Source: a bacterium (GTDB lineage: Bacteria; Zhuqueibacterota; Zhuqueibacteria; Zhuqueibacterales; Zhuqueibacteraceae). Taken from it: 64,000 nucleotides of DNA. The position numbers were made by a program, and so were the translations under genes. The stretch is taken from contig JAKLJX010000023.1 in assembly GCA_023150945.1 (NCBI GenBank), positions 1-64,000 of the forward strand. The letters run 5' to 3'. The first letter of the stretch is position 1; every line of letters starts with the position of its first letter. A model generated the notes under the pieces. The model did not search any database. It was not told the DNA's origin and worked only from the letters and a program-made list of their open reading frames with translations. This document shows positions 9,149 to 17,513 of the stretch, one piece after another.

Positions 9149-10339
9149 TCAGGGCAGCAGCTTGGCCACCAGGCGAAATCCGATATCTTGTGAGCTGTGC
9201 TCGGGTTGAAAAGCATCGCGATAGGGAATGTACAACAAGGCGACGCTGGCACTGTACCACGAGCCGCCGCGTCCCACGCGCAGTCCGCTGGCCTCATCGT
9301 GGTTGCGCGCATCATCGCGGAACGGGCGCTCGCGGTTATAAGCACGATTGAGCGACTGCGTCCACTCCACCACATTGCCGCTCAGGTGATACAGGCCAAA
9401 ACGATTGGCACGGTCAGATGCATAGGACTCCTGCCAACCCACGACCGTCACCGGGGCGTCGGGATTCTTCTTCCAATTGTACCAGGGAATCTCGCGGTCA
9501 CTGAGCAACAGGCTGAGGCCGTAGTCGAAATTGTCCGGGCCGCGCGCCGCCTTCTCCCATTCCGCTTCGCTGGGCAGCGCGAACAGCCAGCGGCCGCCAC
9601 CGATTTTCCGCGTCAGCCATTTGCAGTAGGCATTGGCCTCGAACCAATTCACCCACACCACCGGTTGATCCGGCTGGCCGAAGCGGACATAGTCCGGATG
9701 CTCCGGCGGCAGCAAGGCCGTGGCCTGCGAGGGATTGACAGCCTTCCAGCGCCGGCCGGCTGAGGTCCAATTGCTGTCCTCGGCATAGCCGGCGGAATCG
9801 CGCAGAAACTCGCGAAACTCGGCATTGCTGACTTCAAACGGGTGAATGAAGAAGCTGGTGAGCCAGAGGTAATGCGGCTCGCGGGGATTCAAGCGGTCGC
9901 CAAAGAGAAAGCTGCCGCTGGGGATGGCAACAAACTCGGGCAGATTGGGCAGCAGCCGCGGCGGGTAAACGGTGGGCGTGGGCCGCAGCGTAACGGAAAA
10001 CGCGCCGCCCTTGTCCGGACCGGCGCGATATCCCGCCAGCGGGACCGGGAGGTACTGTGTGCGTCCTTCGTGCGTGACCTGCAAAAAATAGTTGCCTGCC
10101 GGCAGCCACATGCGGCTGCCGTTGAATGCTGTGATGCGCGTGGTATCTTCGAGATGGGCGCCGGCGCGCAAGAGCACAACCGCCGCGCCAAGCTGGTTGG
10201 CGACGAGCAGTTCGGTTTCCCGCCGTTCGTAGTGAAGCTGCTCCTGGCGCGCCTGCTGCCGCGACCAAAGCACCAGCGCCAACCCGGCTGTCACCGCAGC
10301 CGCCGCGAACACGCCTGCCACAACGATTTTCTTCTTCAC
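9149..10339 (-). CDS. Membrane-anchored FGE-sulfatase (SUMF1) fold protein lacking catalytic cysteines
   Basis: About 396 residues. An N-terminal transmembrane anchor (VVAGVFAAAAVTAGLALVLW) is followed by a small beta domain of about 90 residues, then a formylglycine-generating-enzyme fold at about 130-395 (FVAIPSGSFLFGDRLN, LPSEAEWEKAARG, LSGNVVEWTQS, GFRLV). In true FGE the motif after RGGSW carries two redox cysteines; here it reads GRGGSWYSASVALLYIPYR with none, so it should not make formylglycine. The GTG at 10339 has a GGAGGA site 5 bases upstream; a TTG at 10351 is the alternative. It follows nosY by 40 bases, which suggests a structural or ligand-binding job in the nos system. Confidence 0.75.
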   Translation of the reverse strand: MKKKIVVAGVFAAAAVTAGLALVLWSRQQARQEQLHYERRETELLVANQLGAAVVLLRAGAHLEDTTRITAFNGSRMWLPAGNYFLQVTHEGRTQYLPVPLAGYRAGPDKGGAFSVTLRPTPTVYPPRLLPNLPEFVAIPSGSFLFGDRLNPREPHYLWLTSFFIHPFEVSNAEFREFLRDSAGYAEDSNWTSAGRRWKAVNPSQATALLPPEHPDYVRFGQPDQPVVWVNWFEANAYCKWLTRKIGGGRWLFALPSEAEWEKAARGPDNFDYGLSLLLSDREIPWYNWKKNPDAPVTVVGWQESYASDRANRFGLYHLSGNVVEWTQSLNRAYNRERPFRDDARNHDEASGLRVGRGGSWYSASVALLYIPYRDAFQPEHSSQDIGFRLVAKLLP

Positions 10340-10379
10340 CGGCTCCTCCAACCCCGGCAGTACGCACCAGCCGCCAGCT

Positions 10380-11216
10380 TCAAATATCCTGGCGGCGCAA
10401 CAATCGCTGCGAAAACCAGAGCGGAAAAATGATCCAAACGGAAAGACCCAACACCAGCAGCGCGACGCTGGCCATCTTGCCGCCCAAAAACCGCAGCAAC
10501 GCCGCGCCCGCCGCGCCGAATATCGTGACGCCGTCGAGAATGATCAGCGCCGCCACCCGCACCATGTCCACCGGATTGCCGAACAGCGAGAGAAACAGAA
10601 AAGTATTCGCCGCTCCTCCCCGCAGCCACAAGGTGGCACCGATCGCCAACAGATCATAGAAAAGAACGAAAAAGAACCAGAGAAACAGCGAGACGCCAAA
10701 GGCCTTGGCCTTGCGCTGATTGGCCGTGGCCACCAGCGCCGCCAGACAGAGGAACACCAGCGCCAGCAACAGGGCCAGCGCCACAAACATGCTGTAGCGC
10801 ACCAACCCTCCCACCCCGTTGGCCGCGACCACCAGCGTGCCGGCCAGGGCAAAGCCGATCAACGTGGACAGCGCCATCGATCCGAACACCCCCAGCAGCT
10901 TGCCGAGTTGCACCTCGCTGCGCAGCACCGGCTGCGAATAGAGCAGCTCGGTCGCGCCCTTGTCGCCGGTGAAGCTGAGTGTGCCCATGATGAGTGCCAC
11001 CAACGGCACGAGATAAAGCACCAGATTGAGAATGCTCGCCGAGGTGCGGGTGAAACTCTGCATGCCGGAGAAGCCCTCCGCCCGCATGCCGAAGTAGGAA
11101 ATGCTGAGCACCAACGCGCCGAACACGACCGCAAAAATCAGCGTCCACTTGTTGCGGATGTTGATGATCAACTCCTGCTTCGCGATATCGAGGATGATCT
11201 TCAGTTCCATGCCCAT
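10380..11216 (-). CDS. nosY: ABC-2 type permease, NosY-like
   Basis: 278 residues. A cytoplasmic N-terminus (ILDIAKQELIINIRNKWTLI) is typical of NosY, followed by six hydrophobic segments. NosY forms the membrane part of the NosFY ABC transporter that supports assembly of the copper-sulfide centre of nitrous oxide reductase together with NosD. It lies 216 bases downstream of nosL, while nosF lies just upstream of nosL. Separation of nosF and nosY by nosL is a small departure from the usual order. Confidence 0.85.
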   Translation of the reverse strand: MGMELKIILDIAKQELIINIRNKWTLIFAVVFGALVLSISYFGMRAEGFSGMQSFTRTSASILNLVLYLVPLVALIMGTLSFTGDKGATELLYSQPVLRSEVQLGKLLGVFGSMALSTLIGFALAGTLVVAANGVGGLVRYSMFVALALLLALVFLCLAALVATANQRKAKAFGVSLFLWFFFVLFYDLLAIGATLWLRGGAANTFLFLSLFGNPVDMVRVAALIILDGVTIFGAAGAALLRFLGGKMASVALLVLGLSVWIIFPLWFSQRLLRRQDI

Positions 11217-11432
11217 TGCCTTTCACTATAGCATTTTTCAAATGCGCGCGCAGGAATCGTAGTCTTGCCCGCTCGGGGAGCACTGTGACAACCGCGAGTT
11301 TGCTGGCTTTGACAGCCGCCCGCAAGGCGGTGGGCACGACAAACCTGCTCATGCAATTGAAAACCACGGCAAAACAGCGGCGGCGTGCCGAACCAAGCCG
11401 ATGGCCGCCACCGAGAGTGGCACCGGTTTGCC

Positions 11433-11915
11433 TCAGCCGCCTCGCGGAAACCGCTGGAGAAATTCCCGCGCCTGCAGGGAATCGCTGAAGGCGACCTTGC
11501 CGGATCCCATCGGCGTGCGGACGCCGGTCTGCACGATGGTGGCCTGCGCCAGCGGCAGCCAACGCTGGCCGGCGTAGTCCATCACAAATGCCGCCGCCAC
11601 CGCCTGCTTGCCGACGCGGCGCTCGAAGTTCTCCAGGCAGCCGAGATCGTCGAATTTGTACACCTCACCGGAGGTAGTGTGAATTTGCGAGGCAAACAGG
11701 CGCTCGGAAATCGCCATGCGGCAGGAGGCGCACATGTCTTCCGGGAAGATATCCACCGGTTTGATTTCCGCCGAACCACAGGCGAAAAGAGACAAACCAA
11801 CAACGGAGAAAATGACAAGGCAAATTCTCCAATGGCGTGGGCATGCTCCTTTCCGTGGGGATGCTTCGATCCCCGGGAGATCATGCTTCTTGCGGAGGCA
11901 CTCAAGTTTCTTCAT
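11433..11915 (-). CDS. nosL: NosL-type copper-delivery lipoprotein
   Basis: About 160 residues. A hydrophobic segment ends in a lipobox-like SLFAC, followed by the NosL core MCASCRMAISERLFASQIHT and YKFDDLGCLENF. The CxxCxM arrangement is the Cu(I) site; NosL hands copper to the NosDFY machinery. I chose the ATG at 11915 (MKKLECLRK), which overlaps the nosF stop by 14 bases. About 30 residues precede the hydrophobic core, longer than a normal signal n-region, so the true start could be later. Confidence 0.85.
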   Translation of the reverse strand: MKKLECLRKKHDLPGIEASPRKGACPRHWRICLVIFSVVGLSLFACGSAEIKPVDIFPEDMCASCRMAISERLFASQIHTTSGEVYKFDDLGCLENFERRVGKQAVAAAFVMDYAGQRWLPLAQATIVQTGVRTPMGSGKVAFSDSLQAREFLQRFPRGG

Positions 11916-12627
11916 GTTGATGACTTCCCACGTAGTGCAAATACATATCCTCAATCGTACCGTTGGCCAAAAACGTCTGGCGCAGGTTTGCAATCGACTC
12001 CTGCGCCACCAGCTTGCCACTCACAAAAATGCCGACCCGGTCCGCCAGTTGTTCCGCTTCGGCGAGCAGATGCGTCGAGAAAAGGATGGTTTTGCCCCGC
12101 TGCTTTTGCTCCAACACAAACTCACGAAAGCGCTTCACCCCGGCCGGATCGAGGTTGGCCGTGGGTTCATCGAGCAGCAGCACCGGCGCATCCGGCAACG
12201 AAACCACCACCAATCCCAGACGCTGCACCATGCCGCCGGAGAATTCGCTCACCAACTTGTCGGAAAAACCGTTGAAATTGGCCTGCGCGAGCGCGGCCTC
12301 GGCGAGCGCCGGCGGCAGTTTGCGCACGCGGTCGTAGAAGCGCACGACTTCGCGCGCGGTGAGATTCTCGGGGAAAACCACGCGTTGCGGCAGATAACTC
12401 AACCGCCGCTTCGCTTGTTTGGGAAAGCGATGCACGTCGAAGCCGTCGATCAGAATGCGGCCGGCGGTGGGGACATTCAAGCCCACCATCGCCTTCATGG
12501 TGGTGGTCTTGCCGCTGCCGTTCGGACCCAGAAAGGCAAACACCTCGCCGCGCTGCACCTCGAACGAGATGTCATCGACAGCGGTGAATTTGCCGTAGCG
12601 CTTGGTGAAATGTTCGACCTGGATCAT
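11902..12627 (-). CDS. nosF: ABC transporter ATP-binding protein, NosF-like
   Basis: 241 residues. Walker A is LGPNGSGKTT, the signature is SEFSGGMVQR (FSGGM instead of LSGGQ, as usual in NosF), Walker B is APVLLLDEPT, and the switch histidine is in LFSTHLL. It energises the NosDFY complex used for CuZ assembly in NosZ. It follows the NosD fusion gene and overlaps nosL. The short C-terminus ends in GSHQHEET, which could weakly bind metal but is probably incidental. Confidence 0.88.
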   Translation of the reverse strand: MIQVEHFTKRYGKFTAVDDISFEVQRGEVFAFLGPNGSGKTTTMKAMVGLNVPTAGRILIDGFDVHRFPKQAKRRLSYLPQRVVFPENLTAREVVRFYDRVRKLPPALAEAALAQANFNGFSDKLVSEFSGGMVQRLGLVVVSLPDAPVLLLDEPTANLDPAGVKRFREFVLEQKQRGKTILFSTHLLAEAEQLADRVGIFVSGKLVAQESIANLRQTFLANGTIEDMYLHYVGSHQHEET

Positions 12628-12693
12628 GGCATGCCTTGCAGAAATAAAGTTGCAGTCAGAGGTCCGTCCGCCCCCCGGGCAGACGCCAACCCT

Positions 12694-14760
12694 TCAAGGC
12701 GAAAGGTTGAGGGCGTTGAGACGCAAATCAACCGGCCGCAGCAACGGATGCTCGTCCATTTCCCGGTTGACTGCGATGATGGGAAAGGCCTTGGCAGCCG
12801 CGGCCAGCGCCTGCGCCGCCGGGCTGTAGAGATAAAGCCGCAAATTCGGGCGGTGGCCTTCGAGATAGTCAAAAACGTTTTGAATCTTCATCGGAATATC
12901 GCCGACGCCGTCGTGGTCGAGATCATAACCCTCATAAGCGCTCCAGTGATTGCCCCGGCCGCCGCTGCTCCACGCCGTGCGCGTGCGCTTGCCCACCAGC
13001 GTGAGCGGATTCAGGTTGTCGATGAAATTGTTCTCGGTAAAGAGGTTGCGCTCGGAGTTTTGAAACATCTGCAGCGCAATGTCATTGCGGGCGATGAGAT
13101 TGTGGCGAAAGCGGTTGTTGGTCGAAGCTTCGAAGAACAAGCCGACGGCATTTTCGGCAATCACGTTGGAATCGGCCAGCGAATCATGGCAGTCCTGAAA
13201 CAGGATGCCGAAGGAGGCAAAGCCGCGATTGCGCACGAAGTGATTGTGGCGCATTTGAATGCTGCGCGAGTACATGATCGCGGCGCCGGCAACATTGTCG
13301 AAAAAGCGGTTGCGCAGAAAGACGTTGGAATCGGCGTACATGTAGTGCACGCCGTAGCGCAGATTGCAGACTTCATTGGCCTCGATCCAGGTATGATTGG
13401 CATTTTGGATGTAGAAGCCGTCGCGCGCCGCAGAGATTCGGTTCGCCACCAGCCGGTTGCGCTGGGAATTCCACAAATGAATGCCGCTGCCACGATCTCC
13501 CAATTCCAGCTCCGCCCGGCCGGTGATGCGGTTGCGCATCACGAGATTGCCATCGCTGTGAAATAGGTAAATGCCAAAGAGCACGTCACGCAGCTCATTG
13601 TCGGCCACGAAATTGTGATTGGATTTGATCAAGATGCCGGCGTCTTCCTGCACCAGCATGCGGCCGCAACCCTCAACCACGAAGCCCTGGAACACACAGG
13701 AGTCCGCCGTGATCAACACCGTGCTGCCGGTGCCGCTGCCCAGAATCACCGGCCGGCCGGTTCCGATCAGTGCGAGCCGCTTGTTGAGATGCAAATTACC
13801 GCGATAGATCCCCGGCGCCACCCACAGCGTGTCGCCCGGCCGCGCCGCCGCGAGGCGAGCCTGCAAATCATCGCCGGTGACGGACTCCGGTGGTGCCGAA
13901 GGTGCAGTGCGCGCAGCCGGCGCTGAGGTTGAGGTGGTGGCACCTTCAAACGCAGCGCGCGCACTGCCGGCGAGCAGCAGCGCAAACAAGATCGCTTGCA
14001 GCAGCAGCAGCAGACCGAGGTTGCGGAAGTGCACGCTGCCGGAGAGTTTGAGCGTGCCGTAGACGGCGTGCACCGTCATCGGCACAAATGCGATCACGGC
14101 AAACAACGGCGTCCAGTTGTTCACGGCAAGCACCGCCACCAGGGCAACTGCCAAAACATGATAGGCGAGATTGAGCCAACCCAGGCTGAACTTTTCCGGA
14201 AGTGTCAGGCCGGGCTTTTTCGTTGCGGAGGCCGCGAGTTTCATGTGCACGTAGACCATGCCGCCGCCAAAGAAGAGAAAGTTCAACAGCCAAATCCAGC
14301 CGGCGGTGAAATCGAGTTTTCCGGCAACGACATAGTAGCCGCTGGGTGCGGTCATGGTCAAACCCAGCGTCGCCAGCAGATCGCTGGAGATGGTCTTGGT
14401 GCGGCCGCGCACCAGCAAAAAATTCGCAAGGAAAAGCAAGGCTGCCAGACCGCCGATTCCCAGCAGCGCCCATTTCCCTTGCGCCAACAGCGGCAGCAGA
14501 AACAGCAGGCCGGCGCCGAGGTAGACGGTTGTCCAAAAGCGCGCCGCCGCTGCTTTGCCGCTGCCCGGGGCAACACCAAAGCCGGTACGAAGCATCAATT
14601 GCATCGGCACGTAGCTGAGAAACACGCCCAGCACCGCCAGCGCGAGCCACAGCAGCGCGAGCGTGAACCTTCCCGCCAGGCTGGCGCCGACCAGCAGCGG
14701 CACGAACAAAACCGCCCAGGCGCCGTGTTCCTTGGGAATGATGGGAGCCGGCAGCATCAT
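12694..14760 (-). CDS. nosD: YwiC-like membrane domain fused to NosD
   Basis: 688 residues in one frame. Residues 1-245 are a YwiC-like polytopic membrane domain (PKEHGAWAVLFVPLLVG at the N-terminus, about seven to eight helices). Residues 246-268 form a last hydrophobic segment that also looks like a signal peptide (LLLLLQAILFALLLAGSARA). After a Pro/Ala linker, residues 296-688 are NosD, a periplasmic right-handed beta-helix with CASH repeats, starting DDLQARLAAARPGDTLWVAP. NosD is the periplasmic partner of NosFY that presents copper or sulfur to NosZ. Both halves are near full length. I know them as separate proteins; the fusion is the odd feature and could in principle reflect a sequencing error at a stop codon. 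Confidence 0.85.
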   Translation of the reverse strand: MMLPAPIIPKEHGAWAVLFVPLLVGASLAGRFTLALLWLALAVLGVFLSYVPMQLMLRTGFGVAPGSGKAAAARFWTTVYLGAGLLFLLPLLAQGKWALLGIGGLAALLFLANFLLVRGRTKTISSDLLATLGLTMTAPSGYYVVAGKLDFTAGWIWLLNFLFFGGGMVYVHMKLAASATKKPGLTLPEKFSLGWLNLAYHVLAVALVAVLAVNNWTPLFAVIAFVPMTVHAVYGTLKLSGSVHFRNLGLLLLLQAILFALLLAGSARAAFEGATTSTSAPAARTAPSAPPESVTGDDLQARLAAARPGDTLWVAPGIYRGNLHLNKRLALIGTGRPVILGSGTGSTVLITADSCVFQGFVVEGCGRMLVQEDAGILIKSNHNFVADNELRDVLFGIYLFHSDGNLVMRNRITGRAELELGDRGSGIHLWNSQRNRLVANRISAARDGFYIQNANHTWIEANEVCNLRYGVHYMYADSNVFLRNRFFDNVAGAAIMYSRSIQMRHNHFVRNRGFASFGILFQDCHDSLADSNVIAENAVGLFFEASTNNRFRHNLIARNDIALQMFQNSERNLFTENNFIDNLNPLTLVGKRTRTAWSSGGRGNHWSAYEGYDLDHDGVGDIPMKIQNVFDYLEGHRPNLRLYLYSPAAQALAAAAKAFPIIAVNREMDEHPLLRPVDLRLNALNLSP

Positions 14761-14761
14761 C

Positions 14762-15403
14762 TCATCCCACCGCCTGTACTTTTCGCCAACTTTGCCGCGA
14801 CAGCCACATGGCCGCCACCAGCAACACCGGCAGACAGATCATGAAGTAAGTGCCGACATCGGGCAGGCTGTAAACTTCAAAATTGGCCAGCGTGTGATGC
14901 CCGATGATGGGCGGCGTGAACGGTGCCACCTTGACCGCTGCCGTGGGATCGAGCTCGTGGCCATAGAGATAAAGCTTGTGATAGAAGCTCCACAGCGAAA
15001 ACAGTCCGAAGTAGCAGAAGAGCACGACCAAATCCACCAGCGCCGACATCTTCCCCAGCACCGCCACGCGCAGCGCCAGCAGCATCACTCCGCCCACCAC
15101 GAACGGAATCCATTTGAACTCGGTGAAGTCGTCCTCATGCAACTCGCGCATGCCGATGTAATGATTGAGCGTGTTGATTTCGCGCAGGTCATCGCGGTAG
15201 GCGGATTTGCCCCCCTCCAGCTTGAAGGAGTAGATCTTCAAAACCAATCCCTCGGGAAACTGGTTGGAGTACAGCGTCATGCGCCAGAGCGGGAAAAAAT
15301 AGGTGGGCAGTAACAGCACGACAGCAACCAGGATCAACACCCGGCTGCGCAGGTCAATCGGTGTCTCCAGAAACTGATTCAGCTTGTCAATATACTTTTG
15401 CAT
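14762..15403 (-). CDS. Polytopic membrane protein of clade II nos clusters (NosB-like)
   Basis: 213 residues with four to five transmembrane helices (about 23-43, 105-125, 130-150 and 185-205). A large extracytoplasmic loop follows helix 1 and contains histidine-rich stretches (LNHYIGMRELHED, PPIIGHHTLANFE). It sits between nosZ and nosD, the place of the membrane gene nosB in clade II clusters such as Wolinella, whose function is unknown. The name rests on position and topology, not on a sequence match I can verify. The ATG at 15403 has a GGGAG site upstream. The stop is 1 base from the nosD fusion start. Confidence 0.7.
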   Translation of the reverse strand: MQKYIDKLNQFLETPIDLRSRVLILVAVVLLLPTYFFPLWRMTLYSNQFPEGLVLKIYSFKLEGGKSAYRDDLREINTLNHYIGMRELHEDDFTEFKWIPFVVGGVMLLALRVAVLGKMSALVDLVVLFCYFGLFSLWSFYHKLYLYGHELDPTAAVKVAPFTPPIIGHHTLANFEVYSLPDVGTYFMICLPVLLVAAMWLSRQSWRKVQAVG

Positions 15404-15428
15404 TGCACAACTCCCTTCTTGCTCCACC

Positions 15429-15574
15429 TCTTACTCTTACTCTTACTCCTACTCCTACTCCTACTCCTACTCTTACTCCTACTCTTACTCTTACTCTTAC
15501 TCCGACTGCTCCCCAAAATGAGTAGGAGTAGGAGTAGGAGTAGGAGTAAGAGTAAGATTAAGAGTGAGAGCTAG
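15429..15574. repeat. Hexanucleotide tandem repeats in inverted arrangement
   Basis: The left arm (15429-15506) is a run of about 13 hexamers, TCTTAC or TCCTAC. The right arm (15520-15574) is the complement series AGTAGG/AGTAAG. They are separated by a loop of about 14 bases (ctgctccccaaaat). The two arms can pair over more than 40 bases, so both DNA cruciform and a very stable RNA hairpin are possible between nosZ and the next gene. Imperfect hexamers flank perfect ones, as in an ageing microsatellite. A related locus lies at 25396-25474. Confidence 0.85.
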
Positions 15575-15597
15575 AGCACAGCCACACACCGTGCGCG

Positions 15598-17457
15598 TCA
15601 GCCCTTCACCAACAAATACCCCTGCATTTCCTGGTGCAGCGCCGAGCAGAAATTGGTGCAGTAGAACGGATAGACGCCGGTCTTATCGGCCACGAATTCA
15701 ATGGTCTTGGTCTCGCCGGGATCAACCACGACGTTGATATTGTACTCATTCAAGCCGAAGCCGTGCAGCTCGTCCGTGGTTTGTTCGATGTTGGTGAGAT
15801 AGACCGTCACCTTGTCGCCTTTGTTGACTTCGATCTGCCACGGGGTCATGCTGGAACGCACGGCGATCATGTAGACCTCGACGTTCTTGCCGTTGCGCTC
15901 CACGCGGGCATCCTTCACGTCCCAAATCGCATGAGGATTCTTGTTTTCTTCCTTGGGATAGACTTCGATCGGATTCAGCTTGTCTGCCTTGATGATCTGC
16001 GCATAGTGCGGCTCAGGCTCGGTGAAGGCATCGTAGAGCAGGGACATCTTCTCGCCGCTGATGTCGATCAACTGCGAAGCCTCGGGCTGCGAAGGCCCGA
16101 CGCTGAGATGCCGGCCGTGCGACAGCTTGTTGAGCGCGATCAGATACTTGCCGTCCGGACTTTTGGTATCGCCTTCCGCCGCGGTCAGATGGCCGATGTT
16201 GTAAGAGATCGGAATCTTGTCCACCACTTCCCAGGTGCCGAGGCGCCATTTGGCCACGGCGCTTTCCACGAACAGCGAAGTGTAGGCAAAACCCTTGTCA
16301 TCGAACTGCGTGTGCAGCGGACCCAGGCCGACATTCACTTCCGCGTCCTTGACGGCGTCATAGTTCAAAACCGGAATGCCGTCCTCCTGGCCGGTGAAAT
16401 CCCTGTTCTGAATCGCGGTCAGCATCTTCTCGAAATTGAAGGCAGTGGTGATGCTCTGCAGCTTGCCGCTGGCAATGATGTAATTGCCATCCGGGCTCAC
16501 ATCCACGCCATGCGGCGATTTCGCGGCCGGCAGCAGATACACCACGCCTTCGGCATCCTTCGGATCGATCACTTTCACGCCCGCAAGCGTTTTGAACTTG
16601 CCGTCGGCGATGGCCTTCTCGGCATTCTTCCAGTTCACCGCAATGACGTAGTCGCGATCTTTCTGCGCTGAGCTGACTTCGAACTTGTCGGTGAGGCCGG
16701 TGGCACGCTCGCTGTTGTAGCAGGTCCAGAAACCCCAGTCCGCACTCGGGCCTTTGCCCGCGTCGCCCAAATCATAGTTGAACGGCGGCATCAATACTTC
16801 CCAGCCAAGCGCCATCTCACCGGTGTTCTTGTCCACGGCGATGCCGGCAACCACGCCTTTGAACTTCGTGGCGTAATCTTCCGCGCTCTCGTAAGTGCCC
16901 TTGGGCAGCGGAATCGAGAAGCGCGAGCCGGCCAGCACATACTCGGTGTTTTCGGTCACGAACGAAGAGCAGTGATTGCCCGAAACGTTCGGCAGCGGCC
17001 CGAGAATCTGTTTGGTCTTGAAATCACGCAGATCGACGCGCGCCATGCGGTTGTTGGCATTGTCGGAGATGAACAGCCAGCGGCCGTCGTAATCGCCGTT
17101 GGTTTCGCTGATGGCGGGATGGTGGGCGTCGCCCCAGGTGAACCCGCCGAGCATTTCCTTCGACTCCTTGTCAAAACCGTAGCCAGTGGCCGGATACGGC
17201 GTAAAGACCGGAATTGTAGCGATGTGGCGCATCGAGGGAATACCATAGATGTAAACCTGTCCGGAATGGCCGCCGGATTTGAAGACGTAATACTCGTCCA
17301 AGTCTCCCGGCGCGACGTAGGATTTGAGCGCCGCTTCCTGCACATCCGAACGCACACCGGCGCGGCCTCTTTGTTCACCGCCACCGCCGCAGCCCGCATG
17401 CAGGGCGAAACCGGCCAGAATCGCCACACCCGCCATCATCAAAAACTTCACTCGCAT
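15598..17457 (-). CDS. nosZ: Nitrous-oxide reductase, clade II type
   Basis: 619 residues. This periplasmic copper enzyme reduces N2O to N2. The seven-bladed propeller carries the CuZ histidines in GDAHHPAIS, KSPHGVDVSPDG, LGPLHTQFDD, NIGHLTAAEGD, NKLSHGRHLSVG and EPHYAQII. The C-terminal cupredoxin domain has the CuA set: a histidine in DELHGFGL and C-x3-C-x3-H-x2-M in FYCTNFCSALHQEM. The start at 17457 has an AAGGAGGAG ribosome site. The signal peptide is Sec-like, with no twin arginine, and ends in LHAGC, possibly a lipobox. Together with the neighbouring cytochromes this is the clade II pattern. Confidence 0.96.
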   Translation of the reverse strand: MRVKFLMMAGVAILAGFALHAGCGGGGEQRGRAGVRSDVQEAALKSYVAPGDLDEYYVFKSGGHSGQVYIYGIPSMRHIATIPVFTPYPATGYGFDKESKEMLGGFTWGDAHHPAISETNGDYDGRWLFISDNANNRMARVDLRDFKTKQILGPLPNVSGNHCSSFVTENTEYVLAGSRFSIPLPKGTYESAEDYATKFKGVVAGIAVDKNTGEMALGWEVLMPPFNYDLGDAGKGPSADWGFWTCYNSERATGLTDKFEVSSAQKDRDYVIAVNWKNAEKAIADGKFKTLAGVKVIDPKDAEGVVYLLPAAKSPHGVDVSPDGNYIIASGKLQSITTAFNFEKMLTAIQNRDFTGQEDGIPVLNYDAVKDAEVNVGLGPLHTQFDDKGFAYTSLFVESAVAKWRLGTWEVVDKIPISYNIGHLTAAEGDTKSPDGKYLIALNKLSHGRHLSVGPSQPEASQLIDISGEKMSLLYDAFTEPEPHYAQIIKADKLNPIEVYPKEENKNPHAIWDVKDARVERNGKNVEVYMIAVRSSMTPWQIEVNKGDKVTVYLTNIEQTTDELHGFGLNEYNINVVVDPGETKTIEFVADKTGVYPFYCTNFCSALHQEMQGYLLVKG

Positions 17458-17513
17458 AACGACTCCTCCTTGGTTAAGATTGACGGCTACAGAAAATGGA
17501 ATTGCCGCCCGCT

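Noticed and set aside
9149-10339. Annotation as active formylglycine-generating enzyme or sulfatase activator
   Set aside because: The catalytic cysteine pair is absent and no sulfatase gene lies in the window.
15429-15574. Hexamer array considered as a CRISPR
   Set aside because: Units are 6 bases with no unique spacers and are arranged as an inverted pair, and no cas genes are present.
15598-17457. NosZ as clade I (Tat-exported)
   Set aside because: The start with the best ribosome site gives a Sec/lipoprotein-like signal without a twin arginine, and the nos gene order is of clade II type.
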